Shown here: positions 1-9,694 of the stretch, one piece after another | Numbering within the stretch: position 1 is the stretch's first letter | How the letters are laid out: each line of letters starts with the position of its first letter | Origin: Phymatolithon calcareum | Taxonomy: Eukaryota; Rhodophyta; Florideophyceae; Hapalidiales | Direction of reading: 5' to 3' | Assembly: GCA_977006965.1 (NCBI GenBank) | Contig: OZ345367.1 | Span: 2,294,001-2,358,000 of the forward strand | Length of the DNA stretch: 64,000 nt | Translations under genes and position numbers: made by a program | The notes under the pieces: generated by a model | What the model was told of the DNA's origin: nothing | Databases searched by the model: none | What the model saw: only the letters and a program-made list of their open reading frames with translations

Positions 1-14
1 TGAAATCCCTCTGC

Positions 15-337
15 CTTCTATCAGGGGAAAGTTATACAGGGGGAGGAAAGCAAGTCGATTGTCATATCGTTTTTCTCAAGCGTGCATGTGTGGTCTGTAT
101 GATGCGTGAACGGTAATACGAAATGCATCATAAAAATATGTGAGAAAGCTAAAATAACCGTCAGGAAGTGGTGAAAATTGGGAGACAGAATGTTGTGACT
201 GCTTTTTAGATATATTTTTGATACTCGAAACCCCCCTCATAATTTACCGTGCACAACGCGACCAACTTTTTCAGTATAATCTTTGAAACTTCCAAAACTT
301 GCTTTCCTCCCCCTGTTTAACTTTCCCCTGCTTCTAT
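15..337. mobile_element. MITE with 34-bp TIRs and 7-bp TSD
   Basis: Positions 22-55 and 297-330 are inverted repeats that differ at one base, and they start CAGGGGAAAG. The flanks carry an exact 7-bp direct repeat, CTTCTAT, at 15-21 and 331-337. The 309-bp interior has no credible ORF, so this is a non-autonomous DNA transposon. The CAGGG start is hAT-like, but hAT duplications are normally 8 bp, so the superfamily is left open. Confidence 0.8.
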
Positions 338-344
338 GATATGA

Positions 345-376
345 CTTGGGTTTTGTTCACGTGAACAAAACCCAAG
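345..376. repeat. 32-bp perfect palindrome
   Basis: The sequence is perfectly self-complementary around CACGTG, with 16-nt arms. It starts 8 bp beyond the right TSD of the preceding MITE and lies about 280 bp upstream of the kinase start. It could extrude as a cruciform. No regulatory role can be shown. Confidence 0.85.
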
Positions 377-565
377 AAGGCAGGGCACGGTGCACCATGA
401 TCGCCCTGGTTGCACACTTTTGCTAGACGCCAAAGAGAAGACTGAAAACTTACTCCCGTTCTTTTTTCGAAATATTTTTTGACGAATACACAGCAAGGCC
501 AGGCCAGCAAAGCATCTGTCGCTAGTTGAGTGGAGAAGCAATGAACAAACGAGGCACTTTTTTGA

Positions 566-619
566 GAGTGGCAATCTGGCGGAGTGCTGTTAAAACAACA
601 CTCCGCCAGATTGCCACTC
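566..619. repeat. Long hairpin upstream of kinase ORF
   Basis: Two perfect 21-nt complementary arms (566-586 and 599-619) flank a 12-nt AT-rich loop that is itself partly self-pairing. The hairpin ends about 40 bp before the proposed kinase ATG, so it would fall in the promoter or 5' UTR. It may act in the transcript or may simply be a repeat footprint. Confidence 0.75.
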
Positions 620-659
620 CGTAACCGTCCTTCGCGTGTCTCGCGTTCAACTACGCACA

Positions 660-2687
660 ATGCCTTTGCCAAGAGCCATTATGCGCGAACGCGACGCGGA
701 GCAGAAGTTCATGCAGCAGCATCCTCCGGCGCTTGCTGAAAACGTTATCCGCAAGGTCCGCGCCTACTTGGACAAAGGTAAGCTTCCCTTTATCCCAGCC
801 ATGCATTAGCCATCACGCAAGCAACTCACATTATTCCCCTCACACGCATCCACCCCAGACGGTGACTTTGTGATCGACTTCGAGAACTATTCGCGCCTCT
901 ATGCCCTCATCGTCATTCTGCGAGACAATTCCAAACTCGGCTGGAAGGAATGCCAAGCACTTGCAGACTGCATGAAGATTGCCGCTCGTGGAACCGAAAT
1001 CGACAATGAGTCATTCATGAAGCTTTGCACCGACCTCGAAGCGAAATATGTTTCCACCAACGGCCCAGTTGTCGTGAAGCGTAGGCTCTGTTGCTGCGTC
1101 AACCCTGGTCCGGGGAACATCAAGGTCATGGAAGGCGACGTCATAGCGCACATGTCCATTTCCTTTGATAACGAAGGGGATCTCATAGTCGAGGCGAGCA
1201 CTTTCTCCAAAAAGACCCACAGGCTTGGTCTGTGCCTACCAACCATGGACAACTATTTCTTCAGAGAGGATTGCAAAGCGTTCATTGACTTCCTTTACGT
1301 CCTCGAAACAGGCGACAAGGTCGATCACACCACGTTCCTGTGTGCCATCGCGGTTCTCCGCAAGAAGTATAACTACGTCATACTCGGCGCGGACAATTTT
1401 GGTAAACCGCTTTTTGTCATAGTGGCATCGCGGGTACCTAATGACGAACCACTGCACCCGACCATCCAAAGGGCCGTGGATAGAATGCAGCTTGAAATGG
1501 AAGCCGAAGTGTCCTCCGGCAGCAGTGGCGGTGGCACAAACGGTGCAGCAATGCGCCTACCACGCTGTCCTTATCCCGGAATGCGATATACGCGGGCATT
1601 GCAAGAGTCAGGTCAAGCACAAGTGTACGCCGGCGTAAACAAGAGCGGGAAGAAGGTGGCGGTGAAGGTATTCTCAGGCGACGCAGAAAGCGCGGGTGAG
1701 ACCTATCGTATCGAGCTCCGCATGCTTCTGAAGATGCGTGAGCATCGAAATGTCATTGAGGTTCTCGAATTCTTCGAGACCCCCAAACCGGCCCTTGTCA
1801 CCCGTCTCATTGAGGGTGCTGGCGACATGAGCGATTACATTGAGCGGCACGGGAGTGTCAAAGAGGGCGAAGCGCTGCGCATCGCAGCGGAGCTCGCCGA
1901 CGGAATTGCGCATTTACATTCGAGCGGTATTGTGCATCGCGACCTCAAGCCCGCCAACATATTACTGCAGAAGTCATCAACGTCGGGAAAGTTGTCGCCG
2001 GTAATTATCGACCTTGGGCTTGGAAGTACATTGCGAAAGGGAAAGGCGAGTAATTCGTCGGGGATGAGTATGGATGCGCTTGTGGCATCGTTTGCACAGA
2101 CCAACATTTCGGAGCAGACCGACGCTATTAAGGGTACTATGTTCTGGATGGCACCAGAGATGATCACGCGACAGGAATGGAGCGAGAAGACGGATGTGTT
2201 TGCTTTTGGAATTATTTTGTGGGAACTACTCTCCGGGAAAACACCGTACAATCACATCCAATTGACAAGCCCTATTGACCTGCTTGTACGGATATCGACA
2301 GGTGCTCGCCCGGATATGAGGCAGGTCCGGCATGTAACCACAGGCGTACAGAGGCTTATCCAGAAATGCTGGGCGGCGGACCCGAAGGAAAGACCAAGCA
2401 TGTTAGAGGTGGTGGACAATTTGCAGGGAAAGGATCCGGTGGCGATTTTCAAAAGCATGGACAGTGATGGCAACAACCGGCTTGATTTCGGGGAGTTTGT
2501 GAAATTCTTGCAGCGATATGCGCCTGACGTACCGCCGGCCGATATGTACGAGATATTCAATGCGATTGACGAGGACTCGAGTGGAGATATTGCTCTTGGG
2601 GAATTTCTCAAGTTCTGGAAAACTGTGCAGAGTAAGGGCATGGCAAGTGCGATGTCTTTCTCACAACGGGCACGACGAGCATGCTAA
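660..2687 (+). CDS. TKL-type protein kinase with C-terminal EF-hand pair (2 exons)
   Basis: A calcium-responsive protein kinase is the likely role. Exon 1 is 660-777, an 81-bp GT-AG intron is 778-858, and exon 2 is 859-2687, giving 648 residues from ATG 660. Splicing joins the two halves of an EF-hand-like loop (DKDGDFVID, residues about 38-46), which supports the intron. Kinase motifs are VAVK (Lys 309), HRDLKPAN (399), DLG in place of DFG (424) and GTMFWMAPE (about 465-473), of TKL/MLK style; the glycine loop is weak. Two canonical EF-hand loops follow at about 574-585 and 610-621. CDPKs have the same kinase-then-EF-hand order, but this catalytic domain is not of the CAMK type. Substrates are unknown. 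Positions 378-565 upstream are plain AT-rich sequence. Confidence 0.88.
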
Positions 2688-2795
2688 AGACTGTTTGCTT
2701 TTTGCCATTGCCCTTAGCACATCCTCAGTTACGGCTTGGTCCAATTGCGTTCATGACTAAGAAGAACGGATAGGTTTTTTACGAGCTTCATGGAA

Positions 2796-2915
2796 TGCGC
2801 GGGCGATATCAACAAGAATTTAAAGCGGGACAGATTCTTCGATCTAGCTGTCATGGGTGATTATGGATCTTGGTCTTGGGAGTACGTTGCGGGAGGCCAA
2901 GTCGAGAAAGGGCTG
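2796..2915 (+). pseudogene. Relic of the kinase activation segment
   Basis: Read from 2857, the DNA encodes MDLGLGSTLRE, nearly identical to DLGLGSTLRK of the intact kinase 130 bp upstream. The rest of the domain is missing or unrecognisable, and stops lie on both sides. This is a decayed tandem duplicate of the kinase gene, or the trace of a local gene-family array. Confidence 0.6.
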
Positions 2916-3187
2916 GGCAATTACAATGTTTGCTCTCCCACCTCGACTCTCTATCGCCCATACTTTTGAGCTCGAATGTGTGCAAATTTACCGTTTGATT
3001 TAAAGGTTTCTTTCTTTCTTTTACTGCGGGATTTCTCGAAGCTGATGGAACAACTCCGGATCCTTACGGCTCCAGTAGAAGCTGCACAAGGTGTATCGAT
3101 TTTTATTGGAATTAATACTGTAAAAGACTACATGCAACAGTACTTCACGAGAGGTCACATTGGGGAGGCTTGCAGAAATCAAGGAGA

Positions 3188-3349
3188 TGTGTACCGTAAG
3201 CCGGAATAACAAATGTATGTAAAATATAAGAGTACCAGGCCCGGGTGGGTACAACAGGGCCCGAGGGCGGAGCCCGAGGGACAATTGTACCCACGAGGGC
3301 CAGGTACGAGTACGTTTTAAACATTTGTTATCCCGGCTTACGGTACACA
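3188..3349. mobile_element. Foldback element, copy 1
   Basis: Arms 3188-3216 and 3321-3349 pair over 28 of 29 bases. The interior has a GC-rich core with GCCCGAGGG twice, flanked by inverted GGGTAC/GTACCC-type pieces and ACAATTGT. The same core occurs in the foldbacks at 4738-4921 and 40908-41038, so this is a dispersed family. No TSD was recognised, and 2916-3187 around it holds no supported gene. Confidence 0.7.
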
Positions 3350-3376
3350 TACGACTTGTTTTTGTAGACGCGAGCA

Positions 3377-3464
3377 AACACGCCGTTCGCAATGTACAAT
3401 TGTACATTGCGAACGGCGTGTTGTAATTTCAATATCGACATCTAAGATGTCGATATTGAAATTA
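3377..3464. repeat. Two abutting perfect palindromes
   Basis: 3377-3422 is a 46-bp perfect palindrome centred on AATT. After one base (G3423), 3424-3464 is a second, unrelated palindrome with 20-nt arms around one central A. The order is left flank, its inverse, inverse of right flank, right flank. The pair at 62553-62627 has the same architecture. Confidence 0.9.
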
Positions 3465-4157
3465 ACAACACAAAGCTCAAAAATGAATTTTTCACTGGAC
3501 CACAACGAACCGAAACGATGACAAAGCCGTCCATGTTCTGACAGGTGTCATTTTCTTTTTTTGTTCTCAAAATATTAGAAAAAACTAACTTATTTTTTTC
3601 TTACCTCCATGCAAAAACTCAGTGAGAATAAACTTATTTTTTCCTGTTCCCATTCTCAAATTCTTTAGAAAATCCAACTTATTTTGTTCTCCTCTCCTTG
3701 CAAAAATGTAGTGATTTACAGCTTAAAAAATTCTCCTCACATCAAAATAAACAATCAAATTTAAGCTTCCAACTTATTTTTCCTGCATTGGGAAAAATAA
3801 GTGAAAGGTTGATCAGTTTGGGACGATCATCTGACCAATAAACCTCAGTCTACATGTAAGCGCTATGACAAGAAAAGCCTTTAAATTTCAGTTGAATTTT
3901 TCACTATTTATCGGTCCACGTCTTCATTTTCTTTCGTAAGTGACGTGAAAGCAACTCGTGTTTTCTCGCGTGTACAAAAACAAGATGCGACAAGGCGAGT
4001 ACCGAGTGTTTTAGGATTGCTCTGGAGCTGCAGAACCGATTTCTGCCCCTTTATGCCAAAGATGACCAGTCTCACAGGGTGCTGCAAACTATATGGAGCC
4101 TTTTCCAAGTCAAAAAGGGTGAACGGTACAGTTCAGGAAGTACTCGTGGAGTAAATC
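3465..4157. other. AT-rich spacer with degenerate repeats
   Basis: No convincing gene was found. Positions 3580-3800 contain several loose copies of an AACTTATTTTTT-like motif at irregular spacing, which looks like a decayed tandem array. The short ORFs on both strands here have no recognisable domain. Confidence 0.5.
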
Positions 4158-4505
4158 AATGGTCGCGTGAGCACGTCACTTCGCATGAAATGGGTCCCAG
4201 TTGGGCAAACGGTGACGAAGACTAATATTAAGACAGTCAAGATTGTCAACGTCAAGGCAGGGAACGCTGGTGATGATATTCCAGCCGCTCACCAGATTTA
4301 ACCGAGCCAACAGCGGCAAAGCGCGGTACGGGCAAGGCCTTCTTCAAGTACTCGCCTTTGCCAATCTTCATCACGAAACGCCTGTTTATTCACTTCAGTC
4401 GCAACCAGAAGCTCCCCAGAAGGCAACACAAGCTCTGATGCAACCTTCAAAAGCTCTGAACGTCCTATGGACACCAAAAAAGGTATCATAGCATCATAGT
4501 GGATT
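4158..4505 (-). pseudogene. Unidentified degenerate coding segment
   Basis: The minus frame over 4298-4500 reads as ordinary protein (for example IPFLVSIGRSELLKVASEL and VATEVNKQAFRDEDWQ) and continues below 4298 through in-frame stops. It has no motif I recognise. The reading is cut upstream by a short tandem repeat. It could be the tail of a degraded transposon or host gene. Confidence 0.3.
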
Positions 4506-4537
4506 TCTATTGGTGCGTCTACGACGAACTGACGCCG

Positions 4538-4620
4538 AAGAGGGGAAACAAATCCCGTGTTTCCCCCATTCCGCGGAAACAAATCCCATGTTTCCCCCAT
4601 TCTGGGGAAACAAATTTTCA
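4538..4620. repeat. Short tandem repeat, about 33-bp unit
   Basis: About two and a half copies of a unit containing GGAAACAAATCCC and TGTTTCCCCCATTC. Each unit is itself partly inverted (GGGGAAAC against GTTTCCCC), so the array can fold. Confidence 0.65.
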
Positions 4621-4737
4621 TTTCTGTTTTGTTGAAGTTTTTATGCACTTTTACGGGGGAGAACAAATGTATGAAAGTTTCGTTTCGGTTGCCCGCTTTC
4701 GCAAGCTTACAACACAAAAACGGGACGTTTCAGGGGA

Positions 4738-4921
4738 CAAGCAGTATGTGGACCACTTTTTTGTGACACAAATGATGTGTGTGAGGCTCAGTGTGGGTCC
4801 TCGGGGACACAATTGCCCCTCGGGCGTCGCCCTCGGGTCTAATTGTGCCCCCTCGGGCCTCACACCTCTCCTCCCTTACATCATTTGTTTCCCTCAAAAG
4901 TGGTCCACATCCCGTACTTGT
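4738..4921. mobile_element. Foldback element, copy 2
   Basis: Arms of about 42-45 nt (4738-4779 and 4877-4921) share ATGTGGACCAC and ACAAATGATGT in inverted orientation, with a few mismatches. The core has CCCTCGGGC twice next to CAATTG, the reverse complement of the core of the 3188-3349 element. Confidence 0.7.
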
Positions 4922-5406
4922 CTATTAGAACGCATAGTTACTGTGTTGTGACATATGTTTGGAAAGTGCCAATTGGGACCACATAACCGAGGGCCACGGC
5001 GCACAACGCAGGCCAATCACAATTATTCTCTGTTTGCACTGTGACAACGCCATAATCCAGCAGGTGTCACAGAGTTCACGCTCCTCGTAGAAGTGACATA
5101 TTCAAAATTAATAGAAATATTTTATTTTTCTGGTTTGTTTTCAGCTACAGCACGGAAAACTAGGACATGAGCTATCATACACGTTTCAAAGGAAACGTCT
5201 GGCAGTGTTTGTCGGGCCTCTACGGCTTCTTCCCCCAACGCCTTGGCTTCAAAAAATCCAGATTTTTCGGCTGCTGTCTAAATTCTTGGAAAGAACCTGG
5301 ACGACACCCGAAAACCAAATCAGAGCAATTTCAAAAAGCTTCCAAACGAATTGTTCAGCGGCAGGGTCGCATCCAAGTTCAGAAGAATTTCAGCTTGTCA
5401 GTGACA
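4922..5406. other. Intergenic, no supported feature
   Basis: Mixed sequence. Two overlapping plus-strand ORFs of about 95 codons (from 5167 and 5205) are frame alternatives over the same DNA and have no domain or usable context. Confidence 0.4.
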
Positions 5407-5690
5407 GTTCCTTGCAATTGTTTAAAGATAGAGACAACTCACCGAAAGTAACTGCGCCAATGCATTCCCCACCCTGTGCACGAGAAAATCAACGCAAGAA
5501 GTGAGCCTAGTTTTTTTGTCGAATGTATTCGATGCATTGCCATTAAGAACGTTCCTTGCAATTGTTTCAGATAGAGAAAACTCACTGACAGTATCTGCGC
5601 CAATCCGTTCCCCCTGTGCACAAGGGGAAATAAACACAAGAAGCGAGCCCAGTCTTTTGTTCGAATGTATTAGTTGCATTTCTATTAGCA
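5407..5690. repeat. Tandem duplication, 144-bp unit, two copies
   Basis: 5407-5550 and 5551-about 5690 both begin GTTCCTTGCAATTGTTT and share landmarks along their length, including CTGCGCCAAT, CCTGTGCAC and TCGAATGTATT. They diverge at roughly one base in six and by small indels. The long minus-strand ORFs over them are a by-product of the repeat. Confidence 0.75.
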
Positions 5691-6159
5691 AGAAAGAGTG
5701 CGGCGGAAGTCGCTCCGCTCGCGACAGAACACATACCGCTGTAACCTGTGACAGAGATACCGCCACATAGAACTTGAGAGGAACTAAGTGGAAAAGCAAG
5801 TCTCAAAAGTCAGCAAACGAGAATCCTTCCTTCAACAGTATAGATAAAATATTGGCCAAACATTCGCGTCTGCTTGTATTGGAATCAGCGCTGAGGATGA
5901 GGGTTAAAGATTGAATGAAAGCGAAATAGTGGCTCTATTTTCTCACTCCACCACTGGCAATTTCCGTTCGCAATCCATTCCTGTGTAGAAGCAGATATCA
6001 TCGCCTGCATTCGCGTCCTCTCGTTTCGGAATTGGCCCGCTGTTTGCGTTGTAGTGTACGGCCAAAACTCGGCAGACGAGACCATTCGCAAATTCCCATC
6101 TTCAGAAGCTCCAAACTGCTGAGGACGAAATACCACTAGCCGACCTTGCCTGTGGAGGG
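5691..6159. other. Intergenic, possible transposon end
   Basis: No gene supported. The left terminus of the CMC-like transposon should lie here or just left, but I could not match a terminal inverted repeat with the 16552-16815 side. Confidence 0.35.
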
Positions 6160-6166
6160 TATAAAA
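6160..6166 (+). promoter_or_regulatory. TATA box of transposon gene
   Basis: TATAAAA lies about 165 bp upstream of the likely ATG at 6327 of the proline/glutamine-rich ORF, with no competing start codon in good context between them. Confidence 0.4.
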
Positions 6167-6326
6167 TACTGAAAAGAAAAGGTGTTGCTTGACACGACAT
6201 ATTTCGCGTCAAATAATATTCCTTCTCTTCTGTAATACAGATGTGCACAAACAGGGCATCGGCGCATCACGCTCAAAAACCTGTGCTCATCGAGAAGGTC
6301 GCAGCACCTCAGCAGTAGTTTGCAAA

Positions 6327-7950
6327 ATGTCGCAAGATTGCAACAACCCTCATCCGCCGGAAGGAATCACTGCACCCTTTCATTCGCCGCATCATCCTCA
6401 ATATGTTCCGTTAATGGGTCGTGGTGGGCCACCTATCCCGCAGCAACAATATTCGTATCAGCCGGACGGCACGGCGTATATCGGAATTCAGTCTGTGAGA
6501 CATGGCTCACCCGTGTACATGCACACGCAGCCTCCCCTACCTTTCGGAATGCTAGTACACCAGCTCCAACAGACGATGCCAGCTCCGCCGCAGATGCAAA
6601 ATTTGCAACACGGAGTAGCGGAACAGCAGATTATGATGTCGGCACAGCCCATGCCCGCCCAGCACTCAAGTCAACTGCCACCCACAGCACAGTGTGAACG
6701 CAACGTTTCTGCGTCAGGAGTGAAAGGGGGGAAAGTTAGTAAGAAACGACAGGTCAGAAAGAAATCACAAATTGTGAAATCCAGACCAGCAGTCCATTAG
6801 CCACCGCCGCAGGCAATTATTACCCAAGACCAAGACGACATTTTGGAGTCCTCAATTACTCGGAAGGCTGGTCTGAGTGGAAACGCCGTGAATTCCATTG
6901 ACCAGACTCATTCGAATCATCCCCTTTCTAATAGCACCCGCGCGGCCACACTTGAGACCGCGTTCATTAGGAAGACGGGACTTTTTCGAGCTCAACGCGC
7001 TGAGCATCATGCGGAGCTTATGGGAAAGCTTGATAATATTCAAATTGTGATGGGTTTGTTACAGGGTCGGTACATGACCAGAAGGAAATACATCAGCCTT
7101 AGAGAAAATTGCCCTTGTCGCACAGGTAAGCCTTTCGTGATTATTTGTCTCTGTGACTGGTTATTTTCTTTGAGTTGCACCAAGTCTAACGTAGGATGCA
7201 TCTTGTTGGAAGGAATACATCCGGCTTAAAGCCAGTTTGGCTCTGCATCCCAGTTCAAATGGTCTGTGATTCTTTGATGCGAGATCTAATGCTCAGTGTC
7301 CTATGGTGCAGGAAGCACTAAAGTTCTCACTCGACCTCAGTGCGCAGGATAATCTCGATGCCGAGCAGGTTAAGATTTTTTCAAGAGTTTTCCCGAAGAA
7401 GAAAGATGATGGGAAGTTTCTGACTGTCCTTTCCACTATTGTGAAAGGGCAAAGTAGAGCGAGCCCACAACGCTATGGTGCGATGTATTGTACGTTTTGG
7501 ACATTCCTCGATCATCACGGTGAGACTGAAGTTCACATACTCAAACTTCACTGCATTTTTGATTTCTTATTGCAGAAAGAGGAGTTCTTCGCAAGCCTTC
7601 CTTTAGACTGCGATCTAAGAACTGGAAGTGCAGCAGGTCGAGACGCGAAATCGAAGGCAGCGGCGGACTTAAATGCCAAAGCAACTCATTTCTCGGACTC
7701 CTCATTCAACCGTGCCTTGATGCGAGCATGTTACGGTGCTCGCAAGGGTGCAAGAGCTTGTGCTATTTCTGCGACAGACAAAATTGCTCATATGGGATAT
7801 GGAAAAATTATCTTGCCAGGACACTTTTATATTCAGACATGGACTAAGCAAGAGAATCCGTCCGACAGCTCAAATTATGAGATTACTGTTTGTGGTTTCG
7901 CTTTCGTTCGACTGAAGGTGACTTCCGCCACATCTTCTTGCAGCAGTTGA
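6327..7950 (+). CDS. Transposon partner gene, Pro/Gln-rich protein (multi-exon, unidentified)
   Basis: No family recognised. Three open segments lie in order. 6327-6800 is rich in Pro, Gln, His and Met and ends in a basic stretch (KKRQVRKKSQ). 6843-7124 contains a charged helical stretch and ends at a strong donor, CACAG/GTAAGC. 7303-7950 encodes about 200 residues with no known motif. Exon joins between segments are uncertain; candidate acceptors end at 7199 and 7311. The gene runs tail-to-tail with the transposase and overlaps its 3' end by about 80 bp, so it probably encodes the element's accessory DNA-binding protein, in the way En/Spm elements carry a second gene. The role is inferred from position. 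Confidence 0.45.
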
Positions 7951-8490
7951 AGTTAACTTGTGCCCCTCAACAGAGAAAAACCTCACGTTTCTCCTTTCCT
8001 CAAGATTGTCAGGAACAGATGTTATTGGTTCCGTCACGGAAAATCGGTCCGAAAAGTCGTACATGTCTACAACTACGACAAGTAAGCGACGAATAAGTGT
8101 CTTGGGTATGCAATCCAAGATGACATCTCCTTCTTCTTCGGGATACATAGCGTACGCATACCTTATGTGACCAAAAGTATCAACGACTTTGCGATTGTCA
8201 GGGTCTGGATCAACACGGCGAAGGCGCCTGACGATGCACATTCTCAATTTTCGTCCGTTACTCATCTTTCTTTCCACTATTGATTGTAAAACACCTTTCC
8301 GAATCTGGGACCCATGATGATATTCAATTGCATCGTATCGCGGACCCCGTCTGTTGATATTCCTTCGAGCGTAAGCAATTTGACGGACATCAACTTCTTG
8401 GTCTGCTCCATTGAGCCACGGAAAATCAGCATTGAACTTGATTACTTCTTGGGGGTCCATACTGTGGCAAGTGCAGACGGTTCTAGCTCA
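7870..8490 (-). pseudogene. CMC/EnSpm-like transposase, C-terminal domain
   Basis: The 196-codon open frame starts internally at 8460 and stays open slightly upstream, where TCHS precedes MDP. It has the composition of the post-catalytic domain of CACTA-type transposases (RRGPRYDAIEY, CIVRRLRRVDPD, IRYAYAMYPEEEGDVI). The next upstream transposase block ends at 9177, so either an intron or a later insertion lies between. The 3' end overlaps the convergent partner gene. Confidence 0.55.
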
Positions 8491-9176
8491 CTCTTCAGAG
8501 TTTGTTCAGCACGCTGTACAGATTTACCTTTCAACAAATCCTGCAAGCGCAAACTGTTGGAAGCGTGTTGCTTGGAGCTCTAGTCGCAACACACTTCAAT
8601 ATCAAGTCTGATCTCGGTACACGTGTAAAGTCGAAAGATGTCATAGTATGATAGTATGGTTACAAGTAGTTATGTTGTTGTCAATGGTTACTTGAAACCG
8701 TTAAGATTGAGGAAGTGCAGATGCATCAGTAATAGCAGTGCACGAAATGCATCCAGTGCACTTGATGTCAGCATGCATCCAGTGCATTTGAAGTCAGCAT
8801 GCATCCAGTATTGTTGTTGCACTGGCACTAGGCTGATATATAATTCCATCTCAGGTGCCGAACATCGGAATAAACTAAGGAACTTATCTTCACCCAACTC
8901 ATCTCATGCTCAATCATTCAACCTCAACTAAACCTTTTCTTCAACCTCATCACTTCCCTAACCTCCAACTACACAAAGTCTCTTCCTCTCTTCTATGGTT
9001 ATCCTCTGCGTTCAATTCCGGTTCATCGTACCTAGTACGGTTGCTATTGTTGGAATGAAATGGGGTTGGGAAAATGCGAAAGGTTGAGATGTATTTTGAC
9101 GTAAAGTCCGGATTTTGATTAACATTGAAGCCCTCCAGTGAAGCTGCATTGCCGTCGGCAGCTTGTTCTATTTGAC
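8491..9176. other. Non-coding insert or intron inside the transposase
   Basis: The stretch separates two transposase blocks. It contains 2.4 copies of a 26-bp repeat starting ATGCATCCAGTGCA (8747-8809), TATATAA near 8837 and AATAAA near 8868. A TATA-like box closely followed by a poly(A) signal would fit a small solo LTR, but I could not define its ends or a TSD. A large intron is the alternative. Confidence 0.35.
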
Positions 9177-9604
9177 TTAAACAAGGAGTTGAGGTCCAAT
9201 AATTTGAAGCTTTCTGTTCGTTGCATAGTAGCTCTGTTTTGTCGCCTTGAGCGTGCTTTCGTTCTCATCAGATTCACCGAGCCTTGAGCAGCCGTTCAAG
9301 TAAAGATGGTCTCCAATGTGCCGCATTGTCCGATGAAGCTTGGTACACATTGGGACAGACAAAGCCTTCGCAAGAATCACTCCTGCATCAAAGCAGAGTA
9401 TTTGCAAACTTTCAATTTGTGATGCTGTCCCAATTCCTGCACTCCGAGGGAGGTTGATACCCCTGAGCTGAATTTGCACTTCGTTGAGATGTAGAGCAGC
9501 TTGCAAAAGTAAGTCATCGTCCGTCCTTGTAGCTGGCTGAAGACCCATCAGGGCTAACCACAAAAAAGGAGTTATATCTTGTCTGTCCGTCGCTGTCATT
9601 CTGG
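9177..9604 (-). pseudogene. CMC-like transposase, segment downstream of LINE
   Basis: The frame continues the 14891-15282 block across the LINE. Both sides encode ARMTAT or PRMTAT at the TSD and then DRQDITPFLWLALMGL. The end, ESTLKATKQSYYATNRK, has the Lys-rich 'ES.K..K..Y..TN' pattern of this transposase class. The frame closes with TAA at 9177-9179. Confidence 0.7.
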
Positions 9605-9694
9605 GGGTTATATGTTGATTTATTTTAGAAGCTCCCAAAACCTCAATTTGATTAACAGGGAAGCTTCTCGCTATCTTCCACATTCATCTCTCTA

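Noticed and set aside
899-2641. Several minus-strand ORFs of 60-138 codons under the kinase gene
   Set aside because: They are antisense shadows of a well-supported coding frame, without motifs.
5167-5504. Two 95-99 codon ORFs as a gene
   Set aside because: They overlap in different frames, run into the 144-bp tandem repeat and have no domain.
8637-9060. Definite solo LTR in the CMC transposase gap
   Set aside because: TATATAA and AATAAA are present, but no TG...CA ends with a duplication could be fixed.
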